A DNA stretch of 64,000 bases from Ochotona curzoniae (Eukaryota; Chordata; Mammalia; Lagomorpha; Ochotonidae), in assembly GCF_017591425.1 (NCBI RefSeq), contig NW_024465751.1, forward strand, positions 9,858,001 through 9,922,000, read 5' to 3'. A program made the translations under genes and the position numbers. Positions 10,491 through 22,252 of the stretch are shown here, one piece after another. Each line of letters opens with the position of its first letter. Positions within the stretch are counted from its first letter, which is position 1. Below the pieces are notes generated by a model. The model searched no databases and was not told the DNA's origin. It was given only the letters and a program-made list of their open reading frames with translations.

Positions 10491-11224
10491 TCTGACCACA
10501 GGCAAACAGAGTTTCAGTGCTGGCCTTCTCCTCCTGGGTGTCCTCTAGAGTAGGGTGGGGAGGGTGGGCAGCAGCTGGAACTGACCTGCCATATAACAGA
10601 CAGAAGCACATCCTGCTCTGAGCTCCTTCTGGGATTTATGAAGGCGCTGATGTCAGGGGCCTGGCAGGCTGTGCTTGTGCACAGGCTGGGGGTGGAGGGC
10701 CCAGGTGGACCCCACAAGTGATCTGTCACTGACGGCACATCAATCTCAGAGGAATCCAGCCGCGTGGGTCCGTGGGTATAGTGTCAGGGCTCAGGGATGC
10801 CACTGGTGCTTTCCGACTCACTTGACTCCCTCTGGGAGCCTTTTGGTCCTCCTTTTGGCTGCCTCTTGGGGCCTGAGCTCAGGGGTTCCCTGACTTGATC
10901 CCCTGTATGTGAGGGATCAGATGTGATCCTGTCAGATTCACTTCAGGGTGGTGGCAGGGCTTCTGCTACCCGAGGCCCAAAGGGATCACCGTACTTGGCT
11001 GGATGCAGGAGCTAAGGGGAAGGTGCTGAACTAGACAGCCTGCACATCACTTAGTGCACTGGCCTCAAGTTCCTGCTGTGAATATAGCATAGCATCAGTG
11101 CCTGTGCTTTGCTCAGAGTTAAGGATTATACCTCTGTCTGTTGAGATCAGACAGTGGCACGGCCACCCCTAAGCATGGGGCAACACCCAAGAATGTGTGT
11201 AGCCTGAAACTCATTGACTTCTCC
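10491..11224. other. Unique non-coding sequence
   Basis: No supported gene or repeat. The area is moderately GC-rich without a CpG island. Confidence 0.4.
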
Positions 11225-11345
11225 CAACAACCCGATCAGGGTAGTGTGACTGCTTCCTTTTAGAGGCTCAGGGAGGGCCACCATTGTGCAAGAGGCAGAT
11301 TCAAGAGCTGAGCAGTGTCATTGGAGTGTGTGGGAGCGCAGTCCA
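11225..11345 (-). repeat. MIR-like SINE fragment
   Basis: 'cccaacaacccgatcagggtagtgtgactgcttccttttagaggctcaggga' follows the reverse-complement MIR pattern, ending in 'caagaggcagattcaagagctgagca'. Confidence 0.55.
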
Positions 11346-11417
11346 AGAGCAGAGCTGGAGATGGGTGGTGGACACGGAGGAAGGGCTGGGGTCCTCTCCT
11401 GGTTGGCCAGTTATAGA

Positions 11418-11520
11418 AGTGAGGAAGGTGGTTAAGTTTCCTGGGCCTTGGTCTTATCATCTGTGAACTGGGCATCATGCTCGTCCTGACTTACAGAAAA
11501 ATCAAATATGAAACAGACCC
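11418..11520 (+). repeat. MIR-like SINE fragment
   Basis: 'gtttcctgggccttggtcttatcatctgtgaactgggcatcatgctcgtcctgacttacag' follows the MIR 'cctctctgagcctcagtttcctcatctgtaaaatggggataa' segment. It faces the MIR fragment 70 bp upstream. Confidence 0.65.
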
Positions 11521-12524
11521 TAGATCTTGGCTACTACGAAACAAAAAAGATATAGAATTTAAAATAACATTCTTTGGAAGGGCTTATCTCTTAGTTGACT
11601 GCCATTGCTAGGTAGATAACCTTTGGGGCAAATCTTGGGTCTCAGGAGCTGCGGGGAGAGATTTGACCGTCTTTAAGCTATGCTCTTCTGCTCTACATGG
11701 GAGTCTGGCAGGACAAGCAACGCATTTAAACCTCTGCCACGGAGATCACACTGCTACGGACCCATTTCTCTAGCTGTGGCATCTACCTGCCAATGCAGAC
11801 ACCTGGGGCCAGGGGTCAGAGGTGAGGTGGGAAGATGCAGATGCCGACTAAATGCCCCAGGCTGGAGTCTCATTTGGAGGTCAAGTTCACCTTTGTGGCT
11901 CTTAAAGCAGGAGAAATCACGTGAATGCTCCAAGTTCATTTCTGAGGACTCCTGCTGCCTGGCTCTGTGGTTCCATCGTGTGGGCCTGGCAAACACACTT
12001 TTGGTTGCAGTCGGAGTCTCCAGTTTCCCCCTCTGCTTCCATACTCTTTGACGTCTATTCCGTTGGAGAGCCCACCCATGGCGACTGCAGCCACACCATG
12101 TGCTCCAGCCTACTGGACGTCAGCCATGTGATACAAGCCATGGATTTTCTGACTGTATCCTGGTGTCCTTGTTACTCCCAGGTGACACTGCTGCGGGTGG
12201 AGTGTGTGGTGCCTGATCTCCTGTCTCCTGGCTGAGGTCTCCTCCATCCGTGGCTTCCAGTCCTGCCTGGACTTCTCAGGTGTGCCAGCCATGGCAACCC
12301 AGGGTAGCGGAGCACTGGGCCTCTGTGGGTGAGAGGAAGGCCTTCTGACAGCCACTGTGAGGTTGGTGGGTGCTGTCACAAGGCATGGCTGGCATGATAA
12401 CAGCTGCCGTGGGCCTAAAGGGTCTTTAGACACATTGTGCACCATAATGGTGAATACATATTGTTAAATGACCCAGACCTCCCTGTGTTTGCTTTTATAG
12501 GTACTGCCAAGGCATATTTTGGCT
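11521..12524. other. Unique non-coding sequence
   Basis: No supported gene. Overlapping frames at 11680-12445 on both strands (80-123 codons) have no recognisable domains and start and stop without splice-site support. Confidence 0.45.
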
Positions 12525-12533
12525 ACACACACA

Positions 12534-12586
<53 letters not shown>
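12525..12586. repeat. Compound (AC)n(GA)n microsatellite
   Basis: About six AC units (12525-12536) run directly into about 25 uninterrupted GA units (12537-12586). The GA part is pure purine on one strand and can form triplex DNA. Confidence 0.95.
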
Positions 12587-12589
<3 letters not shown>

Positions 12590-13225
12590 TCTCATCTTTC
12601 TGAATACAACTAAATCCTGATTCCAGGAAAATTCTATGAGCTTTGCTCTTCCCCTTATGTCTCACTCCTCCTCTCCTGCCTATTTATGTTAAATACAATT
12701 CCAATGTTGCATTTGCAAATAAACAAGTCATGTTTGTTGAAGAGCAGTTTCCACCCAGTGCCAAGAAGCCTCTCGGGAATCCCCAGACCAGATCATGCCT
12801 CCTAATCAGAACGTAGTCAGGTCTCCCCTGCCCCAAGACTTCATGCCCCTGGATGCCCCACTGAGAAGTGCCTTGCCACCTGCAAGTCCCCTCCCTGTCT
12901 GTGGGGACACATAGGTTCAATGCCCCTGGACAGCCCTCCTCAGAGCCCACCAGAATGGTCCTGCATGCTCCCACAGCACCATCTCTGTAAGCAAAAAACC
13001 CATGATACTATCCACCACCCAGGGATGCCAGCCAATTTTAAATGAGATAGTGTATTTCCATCACTTAGCTCAGCATTAGGGACACAGCTAGCATTTATTA
13101 TATGTGAGCTGTTGGATGGCTCAGATGCATGGCACCATGGGAACAGCCAGTCCCAGCTTGTGTCTACTTAATGCTGAGCACGTACCCTTTGCTTTTAGGA
13201 TTTTAAGCACTGTTCTAGTGCTAAA
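12587..13225. other. Unique non-coding sequence
   Basis: No gene recognised. A minus-strand frame at 12684-12974 has no domain. A weak MIR trace may lie near 13045-13100. Confidence 0.4.
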
Positions 13226-13515
13226 AATGTTTAATTAATTAATTTCATTTATTTGAAAGGCAGAGAGCAAGAGAGAATGTGAGCTTGCTCGCATCCACTA
13301 ATTCAAAATCCAAGGTCAGGAGCTGGGAACTCCATTGAGGTCTTCCCCATGGGTGGCAAGGACCCAGCTACCTGAGCCTTTACCCCTGCCTCCCAGTGTG
13401 TGCATCAGCAGGAAGCTAGAGTCGGGGCAAAGAGAAGACTCCAATGCAAACATTTTTATATGGGATATGGTTGTTCCAAGTAGTGACTTTAGCACACTAT
13501 TCAAAACACCCGCCT
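13226..13515 (-). mobile_element. CSINE, old copy
   Basis: Minus-strand copy opening 'atttatttgaaaggcagagagcaagagaga', then 'catccactaattcaaaatccaaggtcaggagctgggaactccattgagg', 'ccccatgggtggcaaggacccagctacctgagcc' and 'catcagcaggaagctagagtcgg'. Strongly diverged, older subfamily. Confidence 0.8.
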
Positions 13516-13552
13516 GTCTTCCGGATAGAGCTTGTGTTTTTGTTTCATTTTA

Positions 13553-13675
13553 AACCTGATAGCAACTCCTGATGCAGAGATTGCTTATGACTCCGCATTT
13601 GTGAATGAGACTAGCATGGAGAGGTTCAGGAACTTACCCAAGGGCACACAGCAAGATCACCATTAGTGTCCTCTG
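13553..13675 (-). repeat. MIR-like SINE fragment
   Basis: 'gatagcaactcctgatgcagagattg' and 'gagaggttcaggaacttacccaagggcacacagcaagatca' mirror the MIR 'gagaggttaagtaacttgcccaaggtcacacagctag' segment. Confidence 0.75.
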
Positions 13676-14279
13676 TCTTGTTAGTTACTCGTATTTTTTA
13701 CAGGGGCCCTGGGATAATTTTGACCTTACAGAGCTCTTCATAGTGCCTGGCACATGGACCCACCTAGTAATGGAGGCTATGATTTGTGGTCTCTGCGCTC
13801 CTAAGTTGTACCCCACGGAGGACAGAGAATGCACCTGCTTGCTCAGGGTATGACTGGGTGGGGCAGATGGTGCCTGATGAAGAAACCTGGCTCTGTCTCC
13901 CACTCTAGGGGCAGGCAGGCTTAGTGCTCTCAGCTCAAGACCCTGTAAGCAAACAGGCTCCTCCATAGGCTCAGATGAGCAGGGGTGAGAGGAGCGGCTC
14001 GCTGTGCAAAGGGCCAGTTAGTGCTGGCCTGCTACCCGTTCTTGCAGAGTCGTTGAGACATTCCATGTTCAAAAGGTGACACTCCTTCACTGTCACGTTT
14101 GCCCCAGGTCTGGCATCACATGGGCACCCACCCTCCAGGACATTTCTATGTTTTCTGGTGACAAGTTACATATAGGGATCCAGGTCTGGCGTAAGGATTG
14201 ATGGCTTTGTGCAAAAACATCTTTGTGGACTCCTCTGAGCCCTTGGCAGGGCGGTGCTCTCTGCTTGCCTGTCAGGAGT
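13676..14279. other. Mostly unique sequence with a MIR/L2 tail-like motif
   Basis: 'gctcttcatagtgcctggcacatgg' at about 13730-13758 looks like the 3' part of a MIR. Otherwise no gene or repeat is supported. Confidence 0.4.
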
Positions 14280-14425
14280 ATCATTTCCATTAAATATTAA
14301 GGAGCTGTTTGTTAAAATAATGTCGTCATGGCAACGAGGAGCAGGGAGGGAGGTTGACATAGGCTGGGGCTGCCTGGCTTGCAGCATATTAATCAAGTGC
14401 TTGGGACTGTTTAATGAGCTTCCCT
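14280..14425. promoter_or_regulatory. Candidate conserved element with RFX X-box-like site
   Basis: Repeat-free block with 'ccattaaatattaagg', 'gtttgttaaaataatg' and a near-palindromic GTCGTCATGGCAAC (14322-14335), which matches the RFX X-box GTTGCCATGGCAAC at 12 of 14 bases. It continues with 'gcatattaatcaagtgcttggg' and 'gtttaatgagc'. Function is inferred from motifs. Confidence 0.4.
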
Positions 14426-14757
14426 TGGAACCCCGTAGAAATAATGACTTTAGAGGGTCTGGGGGCTTGGGGTTGGCCCAGTCCTCTCAGAGACACAGCT
14501 TTCACAAGTTGCAGGTGCAGGGTTGTGCTTGGTGACTGGATTGATGGATGGACAGATGGACAGCAAAACTAAAACGCTGGATGTTTGTGTCCCACTTGTT
14601 TGTGACAGCTTCTCTATTTCTTTGTTGTCCTCTTTTACAGTGGGAAGGATTTTGGATGGTGGATTGGGGAAGGAGCCAAGGGAAGTGTGCAAATGTGACA
14701 AGGCAAAGAAGGGAGAACAGATGGCAACAGGAGCACTGTAGAAAGGTGCAGAGGCAC
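14426..14757. other. Unique non-coding sequence
   Basis: No supported gene. Overlapping frames of 72-114 codons are without domains. Confidence 0.4.
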
Positions 14758-14840
14758 CCTGCCCAGGGTTCAACTCTGGGCTCTGTCCCGTCTCACTGTG
14801 AGCCCTGGATAAGTGACCTGTCCACCCTACGCAGCTCCAG
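14758..14840 (+). repeat. MIR-like SINE fragment
   Basis: 'cagggttcaactctgggctctgtcccgtctcactgtgagccctggataagtgacctgtc' follows the MIR 'gggttcgaatcccggctctgccacttactagctgtgtgacctt' stretch. Confidence 0.6.
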
Positions 14841-15124
14841 TCTTCACACAGGTGTCAGGGACATATTTGCTAGCAACCCTCTTGGGAATTAAAGAGGCTG
14901 ATCGGCAAGTTCCGGCCACTGCTTCCCCTGCTGCCGCTGGCACCACAGGGTGAGCACAAAAGCCGTTAAAGTCACTGTTGTGGACCCAAGCCCCCCATCC
15001 CCAGGGGCTTACAAGGTCTGAAGTTTGCTCTGGACCCTGACATCTCAGTGCACTCTCCATACCCATGTGTGTGCGGGAAGGGGGGATACAGCACCCCTTT
15101 TTTCTCTGAGGTCATCACTTTTTC

Positions 15125-15210
15125 AGGGAAGGACCAGGTGGTAAATGCCCTGGGTTTTGTGGGCCACATGCCATCTCTGTTGTATATTGTTCTGCTTCGA
15201 CACAGCATCA
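15125..15210 (+). repeat. hAT-Charlie-type DNA transposon remnant
   Basis: 'gaaggaccaggtggtaaatgccctgggttttgtgggccacatgccatctctgttgta' matches the 'agggccagatagtaaatattttaggctttgtgggccatatggtctctgttgca' block of a common mammalian non-autonomous hAT. Only the central part remains. Confidence 0.65.
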
Positions 15211-15839
15211 GTTCTGAGCTCACAGGGTGCACAGACAACACTACCTCGTGAGGCCAAAAGGAATGCCATGTGGAGCAGGTGGTTCTAGGAGGCTTGAAAC
15301 ACCAACAGGAGGAACTTGAGGCAGAGGTTGGGCTTTAGAAACAAAATCGAAGCAGCCCCAGTGAGGGCCTGGAGCATCCCATGTCTATTTCAGGGACCAT
15401 GGTCACTGTTCTCCCCACTCAAGGTCACACTGCTGGGGACAGGCTGAGCTGGGAGATAAGGCTGTCAGCCTCCCACTGCCCTGTCTGTCCCCATCTCTTT
15501 TTGCCATGACCTTGAGGTTCCTGTCCATCTCTGTTCACTGACCTCCCAGCTGGGAGCTCAGACCTGAGGGTCTGGTAGCTCTGTGACCTGACATCGGCTC
15601 TACAGCTTACTGAACCTATCCAAAATGTGGATGTTTGCTGCATGTCTCACACCTGGAGTGTGGCTATGAGGAGTCGCTGCTGTAAGGCACAGTGAGGCCT
15701 TAGCAATGGCCCTGCATGTGGCAAGGGCTGGGAGAGTGTGAGAATGGATGATTGCAACAGTGGCTGTGGATGGCAGGATGACATACTCCGGAAGATGAAT
15801 CTTTGACCATGTGACTCAGTGACAATGGTTGCTGATCAT
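15211..15839. other. Unique non-coding sequence
   Basis: No supported gene. The part from 15740 on may be the worn 5' part of the LTR that follows. Confidence 0.4.
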
Positions 15840-16115
15840 GACCTGAAACATTCAGAGATTATCCCGGATGGCTAACCCAGGTGGGTTCAACATAACGATG
15901 CGATGAAAGATGAATACAGCATGAGGAAGACTTGGGTGGCCATCACTGGCTTTGAAGACTAAGGGCCATGGGTTAAGGGATGGGGGACAGCTTCTAGAAG
16001 GAGGGCAGAAAAGAGCATGGCTTCTCCCAAAAGGAGTATCAGCCCATTGAGATCCATTTCATGTCGTGGCTCTAAACTGGGAGATGACAAGTGTGGAACT
16101 TTGTCTCAACACTGA
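15840..16115 (+). mobile_element. MLT1-type (ERVL-MaLR) LTR remnant
   Basis: 'gagattatcccggatggctaacccaggtgggttcaa' matches the MLT1 'gattatcctggattatccaggtgggcccaa' segment. It is followed by 'ctggctttgaagactaagggccatgggttaagggatgggggacagcttctagaaggagg' and 'cattgagatccatttcatgtcgtggctc'. This is a solitary, non-coding old LTR relic. Confidence 0.75.
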
Positions 16116-17293
16116 CATACACAAACAGAGACCTCACCACAGGGCAAAGATGACATCCTGCAGGCTCACTGTGCTGCTACTGACCATCCAGTAATATCTC
16201 ACTGAGACCAGCACAGGTGCCAGACATGGGCAGGCACCTTCTGTAGGTGTAGGGGAATGGGGGAGGGACAAAGGACACAAACAACATGTCCATGTATCAC
16301 ATCAACATGTGGTCAGGATGCTCCAGAGGGGTCCCTGGGTCACCTGGGGTTCAGACTGCAAAGGCCTGTGTGAGGCTCAGCGCTTCCTGTAGGGTCTGCT
16401 TGCAGATCCACAGCTCTGACCCACACTCCTTTATCTGAATGCTCTGTAGGACTTATTAGCAGAGGCTGGCTTGGGGGGAATCTTCCCTTCCCCAACGTGC
16501 TAACACTTCTGTACCATCCATGTGGCTCCACAATGCCTGGTGGTGACCTGATCTTGGCCTGGCAAATCTTATGTTCCTTTCTTGCTCACAGCAATTGGCT
16601 GAGGGAGGGACTTGTGACTTAGGTCTCTCAATGCCAGGGCACTGCTAAGACCACTATGGGAGAAAAATCCTCTGGGGTGGAGGTTGTAGTGTTCCCCCAT
16701 TTTATAGAGAAGGAAACCCAAGGGAAAGTTAGTTCTGGACTATTTTGTTTTGACGTTTACATAGAATTCTTGAAAAGCAGCTTATTCTTGGGAAGTGCAC
16801 CAGGTGTAGTCTCTCTGACTCAGCTTTTCCAGTGATTTGAAACCCATGGACAAGGCTGCCCACTGAATGCTTCTATTTTAAAGAATGCCTTGCTCTTGCT
16901 AGCTTCCTTGGCATGTAGCCGTAGGGACACGGGGAACAGATGACCCACAGGATAGGTGGGGTAAGTTCAGCCCTGTGCAGATACCTGAGCATGATGCCGT
17001 GGTCCCTGCTTTAGCATCAGTTTGCTAGTCCCAGCTGAGCTGAGTCCCAGCACTGTAGGCTCACAAAACTCACCTGCATGCTGCAAGCCCCTGAGATAAA
17101 ACTTTTTTCTCTTGACTCTAGTCTGGGTCAACCCTGGCTATTATGGACATTTGGGTTATGGGTGGGGGTAGTAGTGAAGCACAGGTTGGAAGCTCTCTCT
17201 CTCTATTCTCCCAAGTAAATCAAGGAATTTGAGAGGGTGGGAGGGAGGGGAGGAGAGAGAGAGAGACAGAGACAGACCACTGGTAATAAATGT
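16116..17293. other. Mostly unique sequence with weak L2/MIR traces
   Basis: Near 16215-16320 'gggcaggcaccttctgtaggtgtaggggaatgg...gacacaaacaacatgtcc' resembles the L2 3' region. Near 16695-16735 'ccccattttatagagaaggaaaccc' resembles a minus-strand MIR. A short GA tract sits at 17250-17275. No gene is supported. Confidence 0.4.
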
Positions 17294-17579
17294 CTGGGGC
17301 TAGTATGGTGGCTCAATAGACTAATTCTCTGCTTGAAGCTCTGGCACCTACATGGGCACTGGTTCTAGTCCCGGATGATCCACTTCCAACACAGCTCCAC
17401 TGCTTATGAGGATATCTCAAGTCCTTAGGCTCCCGCACCCATGAGGGAGACCCAGAAGAAGCTCCTGGTTTTGGATTGGCTCAGCTCTGGCTGTTGTAGC
17501 CATTTGGGGAGCGAACCAGCAGATGGAGGATCTTTCTCCCTCTGTAAATCTGTTTTCAAGTAAAAATAAGTATAAAAAA
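17294..17579 (+). mobile_element. CSINE, pika-type
   Basis: Plus-strand copy: 'ggggctagtatggtggctcaatagactaattctctgcttg', 'acatgggcactggttctagtcccggatgatccacttcc', 'cgcacccatgagggagacccagaagaagctcctgg', 'gattggctcagctctggctgttgtagccatttggggagcgaaccagcagatgg', ending in an A-rich 'aataagtataaaaaa' tail. About 40 bp are missing in the middle. Confidence 0.85.
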
Positions 17580-17794
17580 GGCAGAGCTTCTCTGGCTTCG
17601 GACCAGGAGCGAGAAAGATATCAGAGAGAATGAGCAGGAAAAACGCGACCCCGACTGCCTCCTCGCAGCATCTCTGTCTTAGAGAACAGGCTCCCGTGGT
17701 GACTGCTGCAGCTGTGCCAGGCCTCCGGCTGTAGCTATCTCCTGTCCCAAGTAGGAGCTTCACCTGGCGTCTCCTCCCCCATCGAGGACATGCT

Positions 17795-18005
17795 GTGTGC
17801 TGGTATGAGACCAGGCAGCTTTATGTGAGTAATTTCCTAAGTCCACCCAAGCATTCCTGAGGGGTAAGTAGCAGCATATAGGTAACCCCATTTTACTCAT
17901 GACTTTGGGGCACAAAGGAGGCTGGTGATTTGCATGAGGCCATATAGCTAACGGAAGGGCCAGTATTCCACAGCGCCAGTTTGATTCCACGACCCTACTT
18001 TGAGT
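17795..18005 (-). repeat. MIR SINE
   Basis: 'tttatgtgagtaatttcctaagtccacccaagcattcctgaggggtaagtagcagcatataggtaaccccattttactcatgactttgggg' and 'gatttgcatgaggccatatagctaacggaagggccagtattcc' follow the minus-strand MIR order through most of its length. Confidence 0.8.
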
Positions 18006-19900
18006 CACACACACTAGGGAACTGCCTTCTTATCACGGTCATTTAACTGAGCACCTGCTCTCTGTGGGATTCTGTGACTGCAGAGCCACAGTTCCCATCC
18101 CAGGAGCTCAACTCCTGCTTGAGCCAAGTTATGGCTAATACTCGCCATTTACCTCCTCCTCCTCCTTCCCACCCTGCTCACAAAGCCATCAGGACTTAGC
18201 TGAACTGGCAGACCCAAGCCCAGCCACTGTCAAACTTGATTCACATCCAGGCTGTCAGTTTCTCAAAGACAAACCTGGGTCTCTGGCTTCCTGCAGAGTC
18301 CTGCCCTGGGGATGGGGGTGGGGAATGGGATAAACACTGCTGACCCAGATGTTGGAAGGAGACCCAGATACAAAGGACAGCGGATGACCACTCAGTCCTT
18401 GCCCACACCCTCCCACTGGGGTTGTCTCCCCTGTAGTTTCCCCCTTTGGGTCTGGAGGGTGATTTTTCTCACGCTCAGCCAACCAGGTGTTGCTCACTCG
18501 AGTATGAGGGACTGCCCTGCCCCTGTTAAGGGGCCTGCCCAGAGGGCCCTGTGAAGCAAAGCTCCCTGTTCCCTTACTTCTGCTTTCTCCATGTAGGGCT
18601 CTGAGAAGTGTGTGTGTGTTTGTGGGTGTGGGTCTAGCCACAGTAACCATTGCTCTTGCTCTGGGCCTGGAACCCTGACGATGGCACCTACTCACAACTT
18701 GTGGAGGCTTTGGGACAAGAAGTAAGTCCCTAGAGCCTTGGAGTACAACGTTCGTACTTGTTGAGTGCTCACCCATCACACACATTAGTGGTTGGGGGCA
18801 TGCCTATGAGCTTGGGTACAACTGGTCAACAGGCAGTGGGCCATGGTACTTCATGCCTCCAGGGGCTTCTGAGTGGTTTGATAGCGGAATCCACTGGAAG
18901 CCGAGAAGTTCGAGCAGGTGTGTGCATGCATTTGATAACTTCCTCCACTTAGATTTAACCTGAGTCTGCATTCTCCTTGTCCTAGCTGCCCCTTGGGGAG
19001 ATTCCAGACCACCAGGGAAGAGAATTAGCAAAACTGCCCAAGTCATTGCTGCATCCTGTCTGCCATCCCCTTCTCTGGAGGTTTTCCAACCTCTGCTCAA
19101 ATTCTGCTAGGGACAGGGAACTCACTATCTCATCAAGATATCCATGATATTGTCGCATGGCTCTGAAATCATATTATCAGTTTCCCACCTCCCTCTTGCC
19201 CAGATCAGTCTCTCAAATGCACAAGATTATCTCTAGTGGACCCTGTCTCCTGGAGGCTATGCTTTACCAACTCATGTGAACCACCGAGCTCCCTCTGTTC
19301 TAGGAATATGTCCCCAGCTCTAGCAGGTGCCCTGGGGAGCCAGCATTTGAGTAGCTGCTACAGGAGCAGAGAGGACAGCCCAGCATACACAGACTCAGTT
19401 TGCTTCTGGAAGGGACTGGTGGGATCCCAGGGAACCGACGGCATTCACATCTGGATCCTGGGTACCATGCTGGGTCAGGTGCATGCAGACAGAGACTCAG
19501 CTGGCCCCTCATAGGCCCAGCATCACCTGCTCTGTGCTACCCATTCATCTCAGCCATTCCCTGAAGCCCTGGTCACGTGCAAACCCTGCCCAACACATCA
19601 CTCACCAGTATGTGGTTGCTTACATCCTGGGAGTCTTTCTCTGCACCGCTTCCAGGAGCAGCCAGGGCATTAGGTCCTACAGAGAAGAAAAAAATTCCAG
19701 ATGAAAAGCAGGGCAGCTGCAAGGGGGTAGGGAGAAGGTGTCCAGCTCTCCATTCTAGCAGGGCTAGGCCTCTGACAAGCTGTGGGCACGGGGTGGATTA
19801 AAAAACAAAACCAAACAAACACAAACCAGCAATGATATGGACTCACTGCTCATTAAACCAACCTCAAAAATCTGGGCTTTGTGGTGATTCCGAGAAAGAA
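18006..19900. other. Unique non-coding sequence, 1.9 kb
   Basis: No supported gene. The longest frame (18255-18785, minus, 176 codons) is proline/serine/threonine-rich with no recognisable domain and no splice-site framework. The block at 18600-18630 is GT-rich. Confidence 0.45.
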
Positions 19901-20689
19901 ATGGGGGAAGAGAGAGAGAGAGAGAAAGACCCTAACCCGGATGAGTCAGCAGCTTGTGAGGAAGCAGGCTTCTTAGAGGAGCAAAGCCAGCAGCGAGTGA
20001 GGTGGGGTGGGCCTCCCCTCTGGAAGCCTGCTGCGCGTCTCCTTGAGTCCACGGTCATGGCCATTGCTGGCAGCTGGCCAGACTCACTTCCATTTTGATG
20101 AGGATGAAGGGGGCAGAGTGCTGTGCTCAGGCCTTAGGTGGAGACTATATCACAGTCCCTCCGATGGGTCCTGGAGCATCTTGCTGTCCTACAGCCACTG
20201 CCAGGCGTGGCTGACCCTGTGTGCTTTGAAGATTTCCTCAGCCAAGCTTGGAGGATGCACTCACAGCATGACAAGTCCAGGCCTGGAGCCCTGCAGGTGT
20301 CCGCAACCAGGCAAGCAGGGCCACCTGCAGGTACCTATGTGGGAGCAGCCGGCTGCTGCCAGGCCTCTGCTTCTCACTTGCTGCGCCCAGCGTGTATGAA
20401 AGCCAAACTTGTTTTTTTTTGTTGTTGTTGTTGTTGCTTCTCTAAGAGATCTGCACAAGCAGAGGATTGCTCTACTCATCCCCTCCCTCCTCTTAGAGGA
20501 AAAACTCGGTGCAAAAGTGAGAGGGCTTCTGATGAGCAGTGCTGGCCAGGTGCCAGGTGCTCCATGCATCTAGGCACACCAGTCAGATGACTCCACTGGG
20601 TGGGGGTCTTGGCTCTGGGGAGTCAGAAAACTTGCATCTTCATCAGGCCCTCAAGGGGCCCGGGGCACGTGCCAGCCTACAAGTGTTGG
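19901..20689. other. Unique sequence with short GA and GTT tracts
   Basis: A GA run lies at about 19909-19926. At 20410-20437 a T run passes into about six GTT units. Frames spanning these tracts (for example 20138-20590) are not credible genes. Confidence 0.5.
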
Positions 20690-20820
20690 CTTCCATGATT
20701 GTGGAAGAAAAGGTGTGGCCGCCCATTCTCCAGGTGGGGAAACAGGCTCTTGTGGTGCTCAACTGGGCGGTAAGTAGCAGAGCAAATTCAAAGTCCTGTT
20801 CATGTGCTGCTTTCCAACAT
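20690..20820 (-). repeat. MIR-like SINE fragment
   Basis: 'cgcccattctccaggtggggaaacaggctcttgtggtgctcaactgggcggtaagtagcagagcaaattcaaa' recalls 'cccattttacagatgaggaaactgaggc...agtaagtggcagagccgggattcgaa'. Confidence 0.55.
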
Positions 20821-21916
20821 GCTGTTTTGGGGACACTGCGTGCAAGAGGACAGACAAGGAGCAGGCCCAGCTTCACGGGAGTGACCAAAGGACAGCAATG
20901 GGCCATGGGTGGTGGTGAGGAGGTGACCTCAAGAGCTGGAGGCTGGGTGTTTGGAGACAGGCAGCTACACCTGCTCCTCAGGAAACTTCCCAGCGAGGAG
21001 TTTGAGCCTTCCTTCCGACGGGATTCACCCTCTGCATCGAGTCTTGCAGACTGCTTTGATTCTAGGGAGTTGAGTTCTCGCCAGTCCTTAGAACTGACCT
21101 GTGTAGCTGGTGGTTTCCCAGGTGGGACAAGCTGGCCTGCGGATTCCAGACACTAACACATGGGAAGGACAATGCTCCCTCCCATGCCCCGTGTCGATGG
21201 GATGCATCGCTAGCTCTAGCTGGTAGAAAGCCCAACTGACTTGGCTAAGGCCAGACAGCTCGAAGGTAGGCTGGGGTTGCTGTCCTCTGACTCCAAGTCT
21301 AAAGGTATGACCAGGGGGTGGGCTGCTCCTGACCACGCAGGTGTCAGATGCTCTCAATTAGGATCACCCGACCTCATAGGCTAGTGCTTATTCTGATGCA
21401 TGTGAGGAGGGTTAAACTCAATAGACTCATGGGTTGATAGGAAGTTGCCCTCACACCCGCAGAATTGGCATTCTTGGTGTATCCCTTGATCACATGCTAT
21501 AGACCTTGCTTGTTCTACTGTCCCTGCTTGGGTAAGGTAGATTAGTTCAAACAAGCTAAACAGGTGAATAAGGCCAAGCAAATGTGTGTGCTGCAAATAT
21601 TCCCAGAACATGAACCCAAGTTCCAGCAAGAGCCTGGCACAGCTAAGGGTTGGCAGGCGCTCAGAGGGCTTCTTGCTGCCCATGACGCGCTCTCACTCCA
21701 TGCTCTTCCTCTTGACTCTGTGTGGCTGCGGGCTTGGATCTCCCTGGCCCTCATGTGGGGGTGCTGTCAGACTGTCCATCTCAGCCATGTGTGTGCAAAG
21801 CCTACCATTATTCTTCCCCACGCCACTGCTGACACATAGAACCGTCTGCTTCTGCCTCTGCAACATTTCTGCAGCCTCAATCCTTCCCAACCACCTTCTG
21901 GCAAACACTCGATTTA
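20821..21916. other. Unique non-coding sequence, 1.1 kb
   Basis: No gene supported. The 205-codon plus frame 20539-21156 crosses the MIR fragment and has no domain. A weak MIR-like minus segment lies near 21215-21290. Confidence 0.4.
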
Positions 21917-22252
21917 TTTCTTAAAAAAAAAAAGATTTGTTCATTTTTATTGAAAGGCAGGTTTACAGAGAGAATGAGAGACACAGGAGAAAGATCTTCC
22001 ATCTACTGATTCATTCCACAAATGGCTGCAATAGCTTTAGCTAAACTGATTCAAAGCCAGGAGCCAGGAGCTTCTTCCTGGTCTCCCACATACATACAAG
22101 GCTTTGGGCCATCCTCTGTTACTTTCCTAGGCCACAGAAATGTTGCAGCTGGATGGGAAGTGGAGCATCTGGGAAACGAACTGGTGGCCTATGGGATCCC
22201 GGTGCTTGGAGGTAGAGGATTCAACAATGAGTCATCACACTGAACCAGCCCC
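21917..22252 (-). mobile_element. CSINE, full length
   Basis: Minus-strand copy: A11 then 'gatttgttcatttttattgaaaggcaggtttacagagagaatgag', 'gatcttccatctactgattc', 'caaagccaggagccaggagcttcttcctggtctcccaca', 'gatgggaagtggagcatctggg' and the head 'tcacactgaaccagccccc'. Order and length fit the full element. Confidence 0.88.

Noticed and set aside
18255..18785. 176-codon minus-strand reading frame
   Set aside because: Low-complexity, P/S/T-rich composition, no homology I recognise, no exon-like boundaries.
20539..21156. 205-codon plus-strand reading frame
   Set aside because: It runs through a MIR fragment and random-looking sequence; no recognisable motif.
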